DNA of 12,729 bases, taken from the NCBI GenBank assembly GCA_022616575.1, contig JAKEEN010000123.1, forward strand, positions 1 through 12,729, given 5' to 3'. Shown one piece after another: positions 1-6,710 of this stretch; within the stretch, counting starts at the first letter, position 1; each line of letters starts with the position of its first letter. The notes below the pieces were generated by a model. The model was not told the origin of the DNA, searched no databases, and worked only from the letters and a program-made list of their open reading frames with translations. This DNA is from Flammeovirgaceae bacterium. Lineage in GTDB: Bacteria; Bacteroidota; Bacteroidia; Cytophagales; Cyclobacteriaceae. The position numbers and the translations under genes were made by a program.

Positions 1-1
1 G

Positions 2-367
2 CAGCAGGCTGCCGGGCTTGTGATAGCAACAGCCGGTGCGATGATTGCGCTTTGGTGTATTCTCACTTTTGTGATTGTAGGAATGGGAACGCCAGCCCCT
101 TTTGATCCACCGCGCAAATTGGTGGTTCGTGGCCCTTATTGTTTTGTGAGAAACCCAATGTATCTAGGCGCTGTGCTGGCACTGATCGGTGCCTCTATTT
201 ATTATGAGTCACTAGGCATTTTATATTATGCTGCTTTCTTTTTCCTGGTCACCCATGTGATGGTGGTTGTGTATGAAGAACCTGTTCTCAAGCAAACCTT
301 TGGAGAAGAGTACGATACCTATCGAAGCCGCGTCAGGAGATGGTTGCCGGGGATTGTAGGATATTGA
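2..367 (+). CDS. Isoprenylcysteine carboxyl methyltransferase / phospholipid methyltransferase family protein (5' partial)
   Basis: Membrane-embedded SAM-dependent methyltransferase of the ICMT/PEMT-like family. The visible 122 codons run open from base 2, so the gene probably starts before the window. A GTG at 20 is the first in-frame start-like codon, but it falls in the middle of a membrane helix. The diagnostic C-terminal signature is present: RGPYCFVRNPMYLG, the SAM-contacting region of the family, then a two-helix hydrophobic stretch, then an EEP..K..FG.EY..Y...V.RWLP tail typical of these proteins. The substrate cannot be told from sequence; bacterial members act on isoprenoid, lipid or other small substrates. 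It converges on the hydrolase gene, with 25 bp between the two stop codons and no obvious terminator between them. Family call is firm; substrate unknown. Confidence 0.85.
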   Translation, partial: QQAAGLVIATAGAMIALWCILTFVIVGMGTPAPFDPPRKLVVRGPYCFVRNPMYLGAVLALIGASIYYESLGILYYAAFFFLVTHVMVVVYEEPVLKQTFGEEYDTYRSRVRRWLPGIVGY

Positions 368-392
368 TTGGTTGTGTAGTTTCCTCCAGGTT

Positions 393-1043
393 TCAAATCA
401 ATTTCAGCAACGCAGTCTCATCAATTTCATGGCCGCCATCGAACGTTAATGTATTAGGATTAATATTTAACTTTTTAATTAGTCCGGCAGATTCCTTCAT
501 TCTTTCCTCTGTTAGAAACGGATCCTTTGTTCCATAAACAAGCTGAACTAATTTGTTTTCCAAAACATGGTGGCCTTTACTGAAGTCGATATCATTAGGG
601 AATATACCTGCCCACAAAATGAGTCTCCTGAAGTTTATTTTTTCATCCAGTATCCAGCGGGTAGCGGTGGCGGCCCCTTGAGAAAACCCAAGCACGGAAA
701 CCGGAATGGAGGTGTCTCTCAATTCCTGGTGATAGACTTCATTCAAAAAAGTAAGATAGTTATCAATATCAGTCAGTCGGTCTTCACGAGTCATCCACGA
801 AGCCCCTACACGGTTGTTTCCCCCGCGGCTGCGAGTCTGTACATCTTCATGATAGAACCTGGACAAGCCTTCAGGGGCGATGACACAAATATTTTGGGAA
901 CTAAGTACTAAGAATTTCTTGATGAAGAATGAGGCTAATTGTCCGTAACCATGTAAAACAAACCAAACCTCTTTGGTGTATTGATTAATATCTCCACTCC
1001 TAAAGTAGCGTGCTTTGAAAGGTATGGTGATGTGGTGTTCCAT
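393..1043 (-). CDS. Alpha/beta hydrolase, phospholipase/carboxylesterase-like
   Basis: Cytosolic serine hydrolase of 216 residues with an alpha/beta-hydrolase layout close to the phospholipase/carboxylesterase group. Numbering from the chosen start, the oxyanion-loop motif LHGYGQ is near residues 30-35. The nucleophile elbow GFSQG carries Ser121, the acid is Asp174 in YGTKDPF, and the base is His205 in DGGHEID, so the catalytic triad looks complete. No signal peptide or membrane segment is seen. The frame is open to an ATG at 1058, but that codon lies inside the terminator stem at 1050-1081. The ATG at 1043 is therefore preferred. The physiological substrate (carboxyl ester, lysophospholipid or other) cannot be read. 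No promoter was recognised; it could lie inside the preceding gene, or expression could come from terminator readthrough. Confidence 0.85.
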   Translation of the reverse strand: MEHHITIPFKARYFRSGDINQYTKEVWFVLHGYGQLASFFIKKFLVLSSQNICVIAPEGLSRFYHEDVQTRSRGGNNRVGASWMTREDRLTDIDNYLTFLNEVYHQELRDTSIPVSVLGFSQGAATATRWILDEKINFRRLILWAGIFPNDIDFSKGHHVLENKLVQLVYGTKDPFLTEERMKESAGLIKKLNINPNTLTFDGGHEIDETALLKLI

Positions 1044-1047
1044 AAGC

Positions 1048-1081
1048 AAAAAAAGCATCCCGCTGCTGCAAGATGCTTTTT
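1048..1081 (-). terminator. Rho-independent terminator after the lipoprotein/secreted-protein unit
   Basis: A perfect 10-bp stem joins 1050-1059 (AAAAAGCATC) and 1072-1081 (GATGCTTTTT) with a 12-nt loop. Read on the minus strand, the stem is followed at once by a run of seven T (complement of 1048-1054, partly within the stem). It lies about 20 bp after the stop of the secreted-protein gene, the expected place. The plus-strand reading also ends in a T-rich stretch, so it may work in both directions. Unusually, the T-run ends only four bases before the start codon of the hydrolase gene. Confidence 0.8.
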
Positions 1082-1101
1082 ATATTTTTCGATTCGGGAT
1101 A

Positions 1102-1527
1102 TTATCTCTTAAAGCCTAAAGCACTTCCACCACAGTAGCCACTGGATCCATCAAACGTATATTGTATGTAGTAGATACCGGTAGCATTGCAAGGATAGGC
1201 AATGGCTGAAATAAACTGACCATTCACTTTGCTGGTAGCCACTTTGTTTCGGTTGCTGTCGAACAAGCTTACAATAATGCCATCAGTAGGCTGTGCATTG
1301 GCGCAGATATTAATCATGTATTGAGTACCCTTTGTAAAAACGTACGAGTATTCAACTTTGTCTTTTGATCCACCGGCACCATCGATTTTGTAACTTTTTA
1401 AAAAGTTAAATCCTCCTGCCAGTTTCGGAATACAGGCTGTGCTCAGGTTGTCTGCATTACATTGACTCATCGCTTCAGATGAAGTCAGCAAGGCAACGGA
1501 CAGGATAAAGAATGCTAATCTTTTCAT
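1102..1527 (-). CDS. Small secreted protein, Cys-containing, function unknown
   Basis: A protein of 141 residues with a clear Sec signal peptide: Lys/Arg at positions 2-3, a hydrophobic core around residues 4-15, and probable cleavage after SSEA (residue 19). The mature part holds five Cys (23, 32, 75, 113, 132) and a beta-rich sequence. It includes YMINICANA, a GIIVSLFDSNRNKVAT segment and a C-terminal GIYYIQYTF strand. This pattern resembles the small beta-sandwich (pre-peptidase C-terminal-like) extracellular domains common in Bacteroidota, but that fold is inference. The longer open frame to 1590 is rejected: it would run back through the end of the lipoprotein gene, and the ATG at 1527 gives the signal peptide. 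AGGAG lies four bases before this ATG, a rare Shine-Dalgarno-like site here. Ten bases separate it from the upstream stop, so the two genes are probably co-transcribed. I do not recognise a named family. Confidence 0.75.
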   Translation of the reverse strand: MKRLAFFILSVALLTSSEAMSQCNADNLSTACIPKLAGGFNFLKSYKIDGAGGSKDKVEYSYVFTKGTQYMINICANAQPTDGIIVSLFDSNRNKVATSKVNGQFISAIAYPCNATGIYYIQYTFDGSSGYCGGSALGFKR

Positions 1528-1537
1528 AAGGCTCCTA

Positions 1538-2437
1538 TTAACTGATAATCTTATTTCTAATTGAATTGGTAATGCTGCTGATAGCTGCAATATCTTCGGG
1601 TTTGATATCGATAGTGGTGGTGCTGTTATCTTTAATAACCATCACTCCGTCCACAATCTCAAAGGTTGATTCCTTATAGGTATATGTAATATTCACTTTA
1701 TCAAACGCCTTCTTAAGCTCATCCATGTCAGCCAATAATGATGCCATATTTTGATCGGCTTCTTTGTAGAATGAAAGGAGCAACATAATGTTTTCAAGAA
1801 TTACCTTTTGTTCCCCGATTTTTTCCTGCAATTCTTTATTGTTAGGGTCAGAAGCGGCTACGTTGCAGGTGATATGCATGGCCTCTAACCATCCGCCAGT
1901 TAACAAAAGGGCGCTTAAATTAGCCCTGCTTTGCTCTTGCAGGTAATGGTTAATGCTGTTGAAATTCTGGGTAGTAATTAATAAAAGGGAATCGAGGTTT
2001 TTGCTGTTGGTAGCCAGTTTGCCAATAGTGGTCACGTCAAAGAATTGACCTATGTTAAGCCCATCCGCCAGGCTCTTAATGGCCGATATATACTTAATGC
2101 CATCCTGATTCTGCTCATAAATGTTGGTATAACCCAAGTCGGTACCATAAATGCCAAGGTTGAGGGCTTTTTTATAGTTGCTGTTGTATTTTGAGATATT
2201 ATCGGCTGAATTAAGAATATTTGAATTGTAGCGTTTTCCAGATTCCTTTAAAAGCACTGAAATCTCAAGCGGACTTGGGATCTGGTCGAGAATTCCATCA
2301 ATAACTTCCTCTGATATGCTCGGTCCGGTGGTTTTCACCGAATCAATGCTCTGCATGAATTCCTCCTGACTTGGCTTTTTACCACCTCCGCAGGCACTTA
2401 AGAGGGCAATTAGTAACCCAAATTTGATAAATCTCAT
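1538..2437 (-). CDS. Putative lipoprotein, function unknown
   Basis: A protein of 299 residues with a lipoprotein signal: a short Lys/Arg N-terminus, a hydrophobic core, and a lipobox LLSAC with Cys16 as the predicted lipidated residue, followed by a Gly-rich GGGKK linker. It should be anchored in the cell envelope, facing the periplasm or the cell surface. The rest appears mostly helical and polar, with a central NLGIYGTDLGYTNIYEQ segment that looks like a conserved helical motif, and a short beta-like C-terminal region (about 245-275). I do not recognise a named domain. It is the first gene of a two-gene unit with the secreted protein, with a consensus promoter directly upstream, and lies just downstream of the TerB-ABC transporter on the same strand. 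A structural or assembly role in the envelope is possible, but there is no direct evidence. Confidence 0.75.
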   Translation of the reverse strand: MRFIKFGLLIALLSACGGGKKPSQEEFMQSIDSVKTTGPSISEEVIDGILDQIPSPLEISVLLKESGKRYNSNILNSADNISKYNSNYKKALNLGIYGTDLGYTNIYEQNQDGIKYISAIKSLADGLNIGQFFDVTTIGKLATNSKNLDSLLLITTQNFNSINHYLQEQSRANLSALLLTGGWLEAMHITCNVAASDPNNKELQEKIGEQKVILENIMLLLSFYKEADQNMASLLADMDELKKAFDKVNITYTYKESTFEIVDGVMVIKDNSTTTIDIKPEDIAAISSITNSIRNKIIS

Positions 2438-2459
2438 AAACGGTAATATTAAGGGTTTA

Positions 2460-2490
2460 CAAAGTTAAAAATTCAATTATCCTAACCAAA
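2460..2490 (-). promoter_or_regulatory. Bacteroidota-type promoter for the lipoprotein gene
   Basis: On the minus strand a TTTG element (complement of 2487-2490) is followed after 19 bp by TAACTTTG (complement of 2460-2467). This matches exactly the established Bacteroides sigma-ABfr consensus TTTG-N19-21-TAnnTTTG. Transcription would start a few bases downstream, giving a leader of roughly 15-20 nt before the ATG at 2437. The -33 element starts only two bases beyond the stop codon of the ABC transporter gene, so the lipoprotein unit can be expressed independently. Confidence 0.7.
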
Positions 2491-2492
2491 AA

Positions 2493-5400
2493 CTAGGCTT
2501 TTGGTGCTTCTTCCTTCTTTTTGGGCAGTTGCAATTTAGTAGGCAGATTCACCTTGCCGGGTACTTTGCCAAATGAATCAATAAGCTTTCTAAGCAACTC
2601 GAAATAGAGTGTAATATAGAGCGTAAGCGTCATTAGCCAGATTACCAGAATATTAAACCAGAAAGTACCTACGGGGGTGCCCAACAGGTTTTTCTCCGGG
2701 GCAAAAAATTGGGCCCGGTAATCAAGGGGTCCAGATGGCTTTGGGTCTAAAAAGATAGGGTTAATCTGTTGAATCAATTCACCATTATATTCCAGGATGC
2801 GGTTCTGCTCTTTTACGTTTTTCACCAGGTCGGCCAGGCTTTCATTGTAATATTTGTTTTTGTAGTCGTTCAGGTTGTAGCCAAAGTCTTTTTCATTTTC
2901 GAAGAAGGCAACCATCTTTTCGCGAAGCCCCACCTTCTCATTGTATTTCTTTTGATAGAAGGCTTTGTAGGTGTCCAGGTATTGTTCGAGTTGCTTGGCC
3001 GCCAAGGGAGAGAAATTTGATGGTGTCAGAAACTCATCTAAGTTCACATTTTCAAAACCCGGTTTAAAGGGTTCGTGATTTAATTCTTTTCTGATGATGC
3101 CCAAATCTTTGGCTACCAGTTTTTGAACAGAATCATTTTTAACGGCAATATTTTCAGATATAAACCGAACTTTTCGCTTCAGTTCATCAGCCAGGTACGC
3201 GGCTTTAAAGTCAGCTTGCGATTCTTCTTTTTCTAAACTGAAATAGGGTTCTTCGTAACTGTTATTCTTAAATTGATAAACAGCCAACGCTTCGTATGCC
3301 CAACGTGAGGCCATCATATCCGCTACCACAGGCACTTTTCCTTTTGTGCTGATGAGGCTGTGCAGCTTGTCAAAGTTGAAGAGCAGTCCACTTAAAATCA
3401 TTTGAGGAATGAGCAGGAGCGGAATCATCACATAAACAGTAACAGCAGAGTTGAAGGCTGAAGAAATATTCAAGCCCATTACATTGGCCATACACGATAC
3501 CGTGAATAAGATCAGCCAAAAAGGGAGCACCATGCCCCACTCAATTTCCAAAATCAAATTACCAATCAGCACGAACAAAAGTGTTTGAATGGCCGACATG
3601 GTAAAGAGTATCGTAAGCTTTGACATCAGGTAGCTGTTCCAACTCAGGTTGAGGAATGATTCGCGCTTTAAAATTTTCCGGTCACGAATAATTTCTTCAG
3701 CACTTACGGTTAAGCCCATAAACAGAGCCACAATAATGGCCATGAGCATAAAAGCCGGGAAGTTGTCATTGAACCGGAATAAATATTCTTTCCCGCCTGG
3801 TGCACTCTTGTACTTGATGATAAACGCAAGAATAAGAGCAAGCAGGGGGGCTTCCAGCAGGTTGATAGTTAAATATTGTTTGTTGCTCAGTTTCGCTAAT
3901 GTGTCGCGGGTAGTAAATATGATTGACTGTTTAAGTTTGGAAGGAAGATGGAGCGAATGGGGTGGTTCTTCTTTTACGTCTTCTACTTTCGAGATACGGA
4001 AGCGTTCCTTGAAGAATTCATACCACTGTGTAGGATTGATCTTTCGCTTGTTGGTAGGCTGACCATATTCGTCAACCACCTTTGCTTCCATGATATTAAA
4101 GATCTGCTCGGGGTTTACGTTACCACACGTTTCGCATTGCCCCTTATTACTATCAACCTGGTGTGTTGATTTTTTGAAATACGTAATCGCTTCCACCGGA
4201 GGGCCATAATAGGCGGGGTATCCGCCCGTATCCATAATAATCATCTTGTCGAACATCTTATAGATGTCGGATGATGGCTGGTGGATTACCACAAAAATTA
4301 ATTTACCCTTGAGCGAAAGTTCTTTCAACAAGTCGATAACATTTTCTGAGTCGCGCGAGGAGAGACCTGATGTAGGTTCATCAAGGAACAGGATAGCCGG
4401 CTCGCGGATTAATTCAAGGGCGATGTTCAAACGCTTCCGCTGCCCACCACTGATGGTCTTATCGAGTGGGCTTCCAACACGTAAATCTTTTCGCTGATCA
4501 AGGCCCAGGTTTTCAAGTACCGTCATTACCCGCTCATGCAATTGCTGTTCATTGAAATCCGCAAAGCACAGCTTGGCATTGTAATATAAATTCTGGTAAA
4601 CAGTCAGCTCTTCAATGAGGAGGTCATCTTGTGACACATAACCGATCACTCCATGAATTCTTTGTTTGTCTTTATTGATGTCAAACCCGTTGATGAGGAT
4701 TTCCCCCTTGGATGGAGAAACCAGTCCTGCCATTACGTTTAGCAACGTTGTTTTCCCGGCACCGCTGGCACCCATAATGCCGAGTAATTTTCCCGGACCT
4801 TCGGCAATGAGCACATCCCGCAATCCAATAGCTCCGTTAGGGAACTTGAACTCGACAATGTTGGCGTTAAATGAAAGTTTAGTAGTACGTATTTGGTCGT
4901 TAAAGAGGGCAACGAGATCACTGTAGTACAAGGCATCACCGGCTTGTGTTTTTATGGTGCTGCCCGGTGAAAACAAATACACCCGATTTCGTTGCATGGG
5001 GAAACCATTCAGCAAGTTGGTTTCCTCACCCAAATACTTGGTGAAGTACATATCCACACTGCGGATGCGCATGAAGATGAGGGAACCTTCAATGTGGGCA
5101 TGCTGATGTTTATATTTTTTACCTGTTTCTGCGTGTTCATCTGAATTGGCCAATAAGATGTCTGCAAAATCTATGATGCTGGCATCTTCTTTTACGATGA
5201 AACTTTCGATCAGGTCAAACTCAGTCTTTTCAATGTTAAATACCGTGGAAACCGTATTAATGATTTCCATCCGCTGAGAAGTAAAATTCTTATCGGTGGC
5301 TACTAATTCGATGAGTTTGATGAGTACAACTACCTTTTGCTTTTGAGTAAGTGTTTTGTTGATTTTTTTGCAAATACCTAATACCCGAACAGACTCTTTT

Positions 5401-5615
5401 ACCGAGGTCAGCTTCTTGCCTTCATCTTCAGCTCCTGCTTTGCCATACCCTGATTGCTCATCATACTGAGCGAGGTATTCTTTTACCGTATCCTGGTCGA
5501 GTTCAGTCTGAAAGAAGTTGATTACATATTGCCGTTCGTTCACGGTAACACCGCCATCCTGTTTGGTGATGATGGCAAAAAGTTGGGTTAGCGCTTTGAG
5601 TATTTCTTCACTCAT
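2493..5615 (-). CDS. TerB-domain ABC transporter, ATP-binding/permease fusion (ABCG-like)
   Basis: An inner-membrane ABC protein of 1040 residues in ABCG order: N-terminal extension, nucleotide-binding domain, membrane domain. Residues 1-150 are helical and TerB-like (acidic DGGVTVNERQ; second half near 80-140). Residues 150-250 hold a His-rich KHQHAH patch and a small beta-rich segment. The ATPase has Walker A GASGAGKT (282-289), Q-loop Gln329, signature SGGQ (389-392), Walker B LFLDEP (Asp412, Glu413) and His445 in the H-loop, so it looks active. A CETC pair lies at 494-497. Membrane segments are predicted near 584-600, 620-638, 664-690, 697-715, 722-746 and 984-1006. Between the last two is an unusually large, charged, helical insert of about 235 residues, presumably extracytoplasmic. 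The substrate is unknown; ABCG-type half-transporters usually export. It lies 106 bp downstream of the SiaC-like gene on the same strand, so readthrough from that operon is possible. Confidence 0.88.
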   Translation of the reverse strand: MSEEILKALTQLFAIITKQDGGVTVNERQYVINFFQTELDQDTVKEYLAQYDEQSGYGKAGAEDEGKKLTSVKESVRVLGICKKINKTLTQKQKVVVLIKLIELVATDKNFTSQRMEIINTVSTVFNIEKTEFDLIESFIVKEDASIIDFADILLANSDEHAETGKKYKHQHAHIEGSLIFMRIRSVDMYFTKYLGEETNLLNGFPMQRNRVYLFSPGSTIKTQAGDALYYSDLVALFNDQIRTTKLSFNANIVEFKFPNGAIGLRDVLIAEGPGKLLGIMGASGAGKTTLLNVMAGLVSPSKGEILINGFDINKDKQRIHGVIGYVSQDDLLIEELTVYQNLYYNAKLCFADFNEQQLHERVMTVLENLGLDQRKDLRVGSPLDKTISGGQRKRLNIALELIREPAILFLDEPTSGLSSRDSENVIDLLKELSLKGKLIFVVIHQPSSDIYKMFDKMIIMDTGGYPAYYGPPVEAITYFKKSTHQVDSNKGQCETCGNVNPEQIFNIMEAKVVDEYGQPTNKRKINPTQWYEFFKERFRISKVEDVKEEPPHSLHLPSKLKQSIIFTTRDTLAKLSNKQYLTINLLEAPLLALILAFIIKYKSAPGGKEYLFRFNDNFPAFMLMAIIVALFMGLTVSAEEIIRDRKILKRESFLNLSWNSYLMSKLTILFTMSAIQTLLFVLIGNLILEIEWGMVLPFWLILFTVSCMANVMGLNISSAFNSAVTVYVMIPLLLIPQMILSGLLFNFDKLHSLISTKGKVPVVADMMASRWAYEALAVYQFKNNSYEEPYFSLEKEESQADFKAAYLADELKRKVRFISENIAVKNDSVQKLVAKDLGIIRKELNHEPFKPGFENVNLDEFLTPSNFSPLAAKQLEQYLDTYKAFYQKKYNEKVGLREKMVAFFENEKDFGYNLNDYKNKYYNESLADLVKNVKEQNRILEYNGELIQQINPIFLDPKPSGPLDYRAQFFAPEKNLLGTPVGTFWFNILVIWLMTLTLYITLYFELLRKLIDSFGKVPGKVNLPTKLQLPKKKEEAPKA

Positions 5616-5635
5616 CCGAAATAATTAAAAATTAA

Positions 5636-5716
5636 AAGATTCAAAATTCAAAATTGAATGCCAATCCTGAATCTTGAATCTTGCCTGCCTGCCTGCAGGC
5701 AGGAATTTTAAATCTT
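5636..5716. repeat. Intergenic palindromic repeat, MITE/REP-like
   Basis: Most of the gap between the SiaC-like gene and the ABC transporter is repeat structure. Imperfect terminal inverted repeats of 14 bp (13 match) lie at 5636-5649 (AAGATTCAAAATTC) and 5703-5716 (GAATTTTAAATCTT). Inside are two overlapping copies of TGAATCTT (5668-5675 and 5675-5682) and a GC-rich hairpin: CCTGCCTG at 5684-5691, a 4-nt loop, and CAGGCAGG at 5696-5703. The core 5688-5703 is also a perfect 16-bp palindrome. No T-run follows in the minus direction, so it is not a standard terminator for the siaC-like gene. The AT-rich arms around a GC-rich palindrome suggest a dispersed non-coding repeat; copy number cannot be known from one window. 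Confidence 0.6.
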
Positions 5717-5721
5717 GTTTC

Positions 5722-6084
5722 TTAATAGGTTTTAAATTCAAACGGTATTTCTACCAGTTCAGAAAATTCCTGGCCGGCTTCTTCCATATCTTCATCATCT
5801 TCATGGTAGTACCACATAATCTTCATACCCTTTATGTCTTCCAGGGCAGAAAGTACGTCCAGAATCAGTTTTGAAGATGCTGTGTTGAAGTATTCCAGTT
5901 TGAACACAAACTCAGTGGCAGGATTTGCGCTTTTGGCATAGTTACCAATCCACTCCAGCACCGGCCTGTAAAATTCTGCCGAGTCTTCAGGTAATGAACG
6001 GCCTGAAATTTCAAAGATGCCATTCTTTGCATCCAACATTATTTTCGGTGTATCTTCGGTGCCTTCTAATTTTAAGATTTCCAT
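5722..6084 (-). CDS. siaC: SiaC-family regulatory phosphoprotein (DUF1987)
   Basis: A small cytosolic protein of 120 residues, matching the SiaC/DUF1987 family in length and pattern. The N-terminal TPKIMLDAKNGIFEISGRS strand region and the PEDSAEFYRPVLEWI helix are characteristic. The LEYFNTASSK motif corresponds to the phosphosite region of Pseudomonas aeruginosa SiaC. Counting from the ATG at 6084, the Thr in this motif is residue 68, the same number as the Thr68 phosphorylated by SiaB there. This also supports the ATG over a TTG two codons upstream (6090). In the known system SiaB phosphorylates SiaC, SiaA dephosphorylates it, and unphosphorylated SiaC activates the diguanylate cyclase SiaD. 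The kinase and a phosphatase are directly upstream here, but no GGDEF gene is seen, so the target is unknown. The tail is acidic (HEDDEDMEEAGQE). Confidence 0.88.
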   Translation of the reverse strand: MEILKLEGTEDTPKIMLDAKNGIFEISGRSLPEDSAEFYRPVLEWIGNYAKSANPATEFVFKLEYFNTASSKLILDVLSALEDIKGMKIMWYYHEDDEDMEEAGQEFSELVEIPFEFKTY

Positions 6085-6124
6085 GATCAATTCTCGATTA
6101 TAATAGTTTCACAAAATTTTTTAA

Positions 6125-6676
6125 TTATTCTGCACCTTCGCGAGGCACATTTACCTTCAGGCAAAAGAAACAATAGTCACTGTTCATTTCAGGAAATGAG
6201 AACTCCAGCTTTTCGCCAGACTTGCGGGCCATATCAACAAAGCCCAAACCCGCACCTCCTTTTTCTGAGATGGTTGTGTTCTTGATAATCTCTTTATAAA
6301 GATCTTTCAAACCGTCCTTATCCAGACCATTAATCTGATTCAATTTTTCGGTGAGCTTGGCAACGTTTGATTTTTTAATAGGATTACCCGACATGATCGA
6401 ATAGCGATTCGATTCTTTGCCTATCAGGAAGATGGCAGTGTTGCTGCTCATGCCGCTGGCAATGAGTTCATCGCTATGTTTGACAATGTTTTGGAGAGCC
6501 TCCACCATTACGTTGAAGACCTTTCGTTTGATCCCTGACTCTTCACCGGAAGAGTCCAGGTTGCGTTCGGCCATCGCAAGAATTGACTTGGTAGTTTCCT
6601 GGGTGAAGTCCCCCTGATACACCAAGATCAACTTGGCATCCAGCATATTGCGGTGCAAGTCATAGATATAGTTCAT
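6125..6676 (-). CDS. siaB: SiaB-family protein kinase (GHKL fold)
   Basis: A cytosolic kinase-like protein of 183 residues with the layout of the SiaB family (DUF6272), a relative of anti-sigma-factor kinases with an HATPase/GHKL fold. The N-box-like segment VFNVMVEALQNIVKHS (about 53-68) carries Glu59 and Asn63, the positions expected for Mg-ATP binding. A glycine-rich ATP-lid motif, KGGAGLGFVDMARKSG, covers about 139-154. The C-terminus ends in a beta strand (DYCFFCLKVNV). The known role of the family is phosphorylation of SiaC on a Thr. The siaC-like gene lies 40 bp downstream and the PP2C sensor 34 bp upstream, which fits a kinase-phosphatase-substrate module. No membrane segment or sensory domain is present, so signal input presumably comes through the phosphatase. 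Confidence 0.87.
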   Translation of the reverse strand: MNYIYDLHRNMLDAKLILVYQGDFTQETTKSILAMAERNLDSSGEESGIKRKVFNVMVEALQNIVKHSDELIASGMSSNTAIFLIGKESNRYSIMSGNPIKKSNVAKLTEKLNQINGLDKDGLKDLYKEIIKNTTISEKGGAGLGFVDMARKSGEKLEFSFPEMNSDYCFFCLKVNVPREGAE

Positions 6677-6710
6677 GAGTCTGGTTTTAGAAGTTTCTAA
6701 GTTATACGTT

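Noticed and set aside
567..911. Open frame of 114 codons on + opposite the hydrolase
   Set aside because: Overlaps the hydrolase, which has a complete catalytic triad; no family features on the + reading.
1528..1590. N-terminal extension of the secreted protein to 1590
   Set aside because: It would overlap the end of the lipoprotein gene by about 50 bp and bury the signal peptide; the ATG at 1527 has an AGGAG upstream.
3649..4062. Open frame of 137 codons on + opposite the ABC transporter
   Set aside because: It lies fully antisense to a well-supported gene with intact motifs, and its translation shows no recognisable domain.
5684..5703. Intrinsic terminator of the siaC-like gene
   Set aside because: The hairpin is strong, but no T-run follows it on the minus strand; described as a repeat instead.
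6085..6090. TTG start for the SiaC-like protein
   Set aside because: An ATG lies two codons downstream and gives the family-typical length and phosphosite number.
6687..6700. TTAGAA-GT-TTCTAA inverted repeat between the sensor and siaB-like genes
   Set aside because: Short and AT-rich with a 2-nt centre; common by chance in such sequence and without other operator features.
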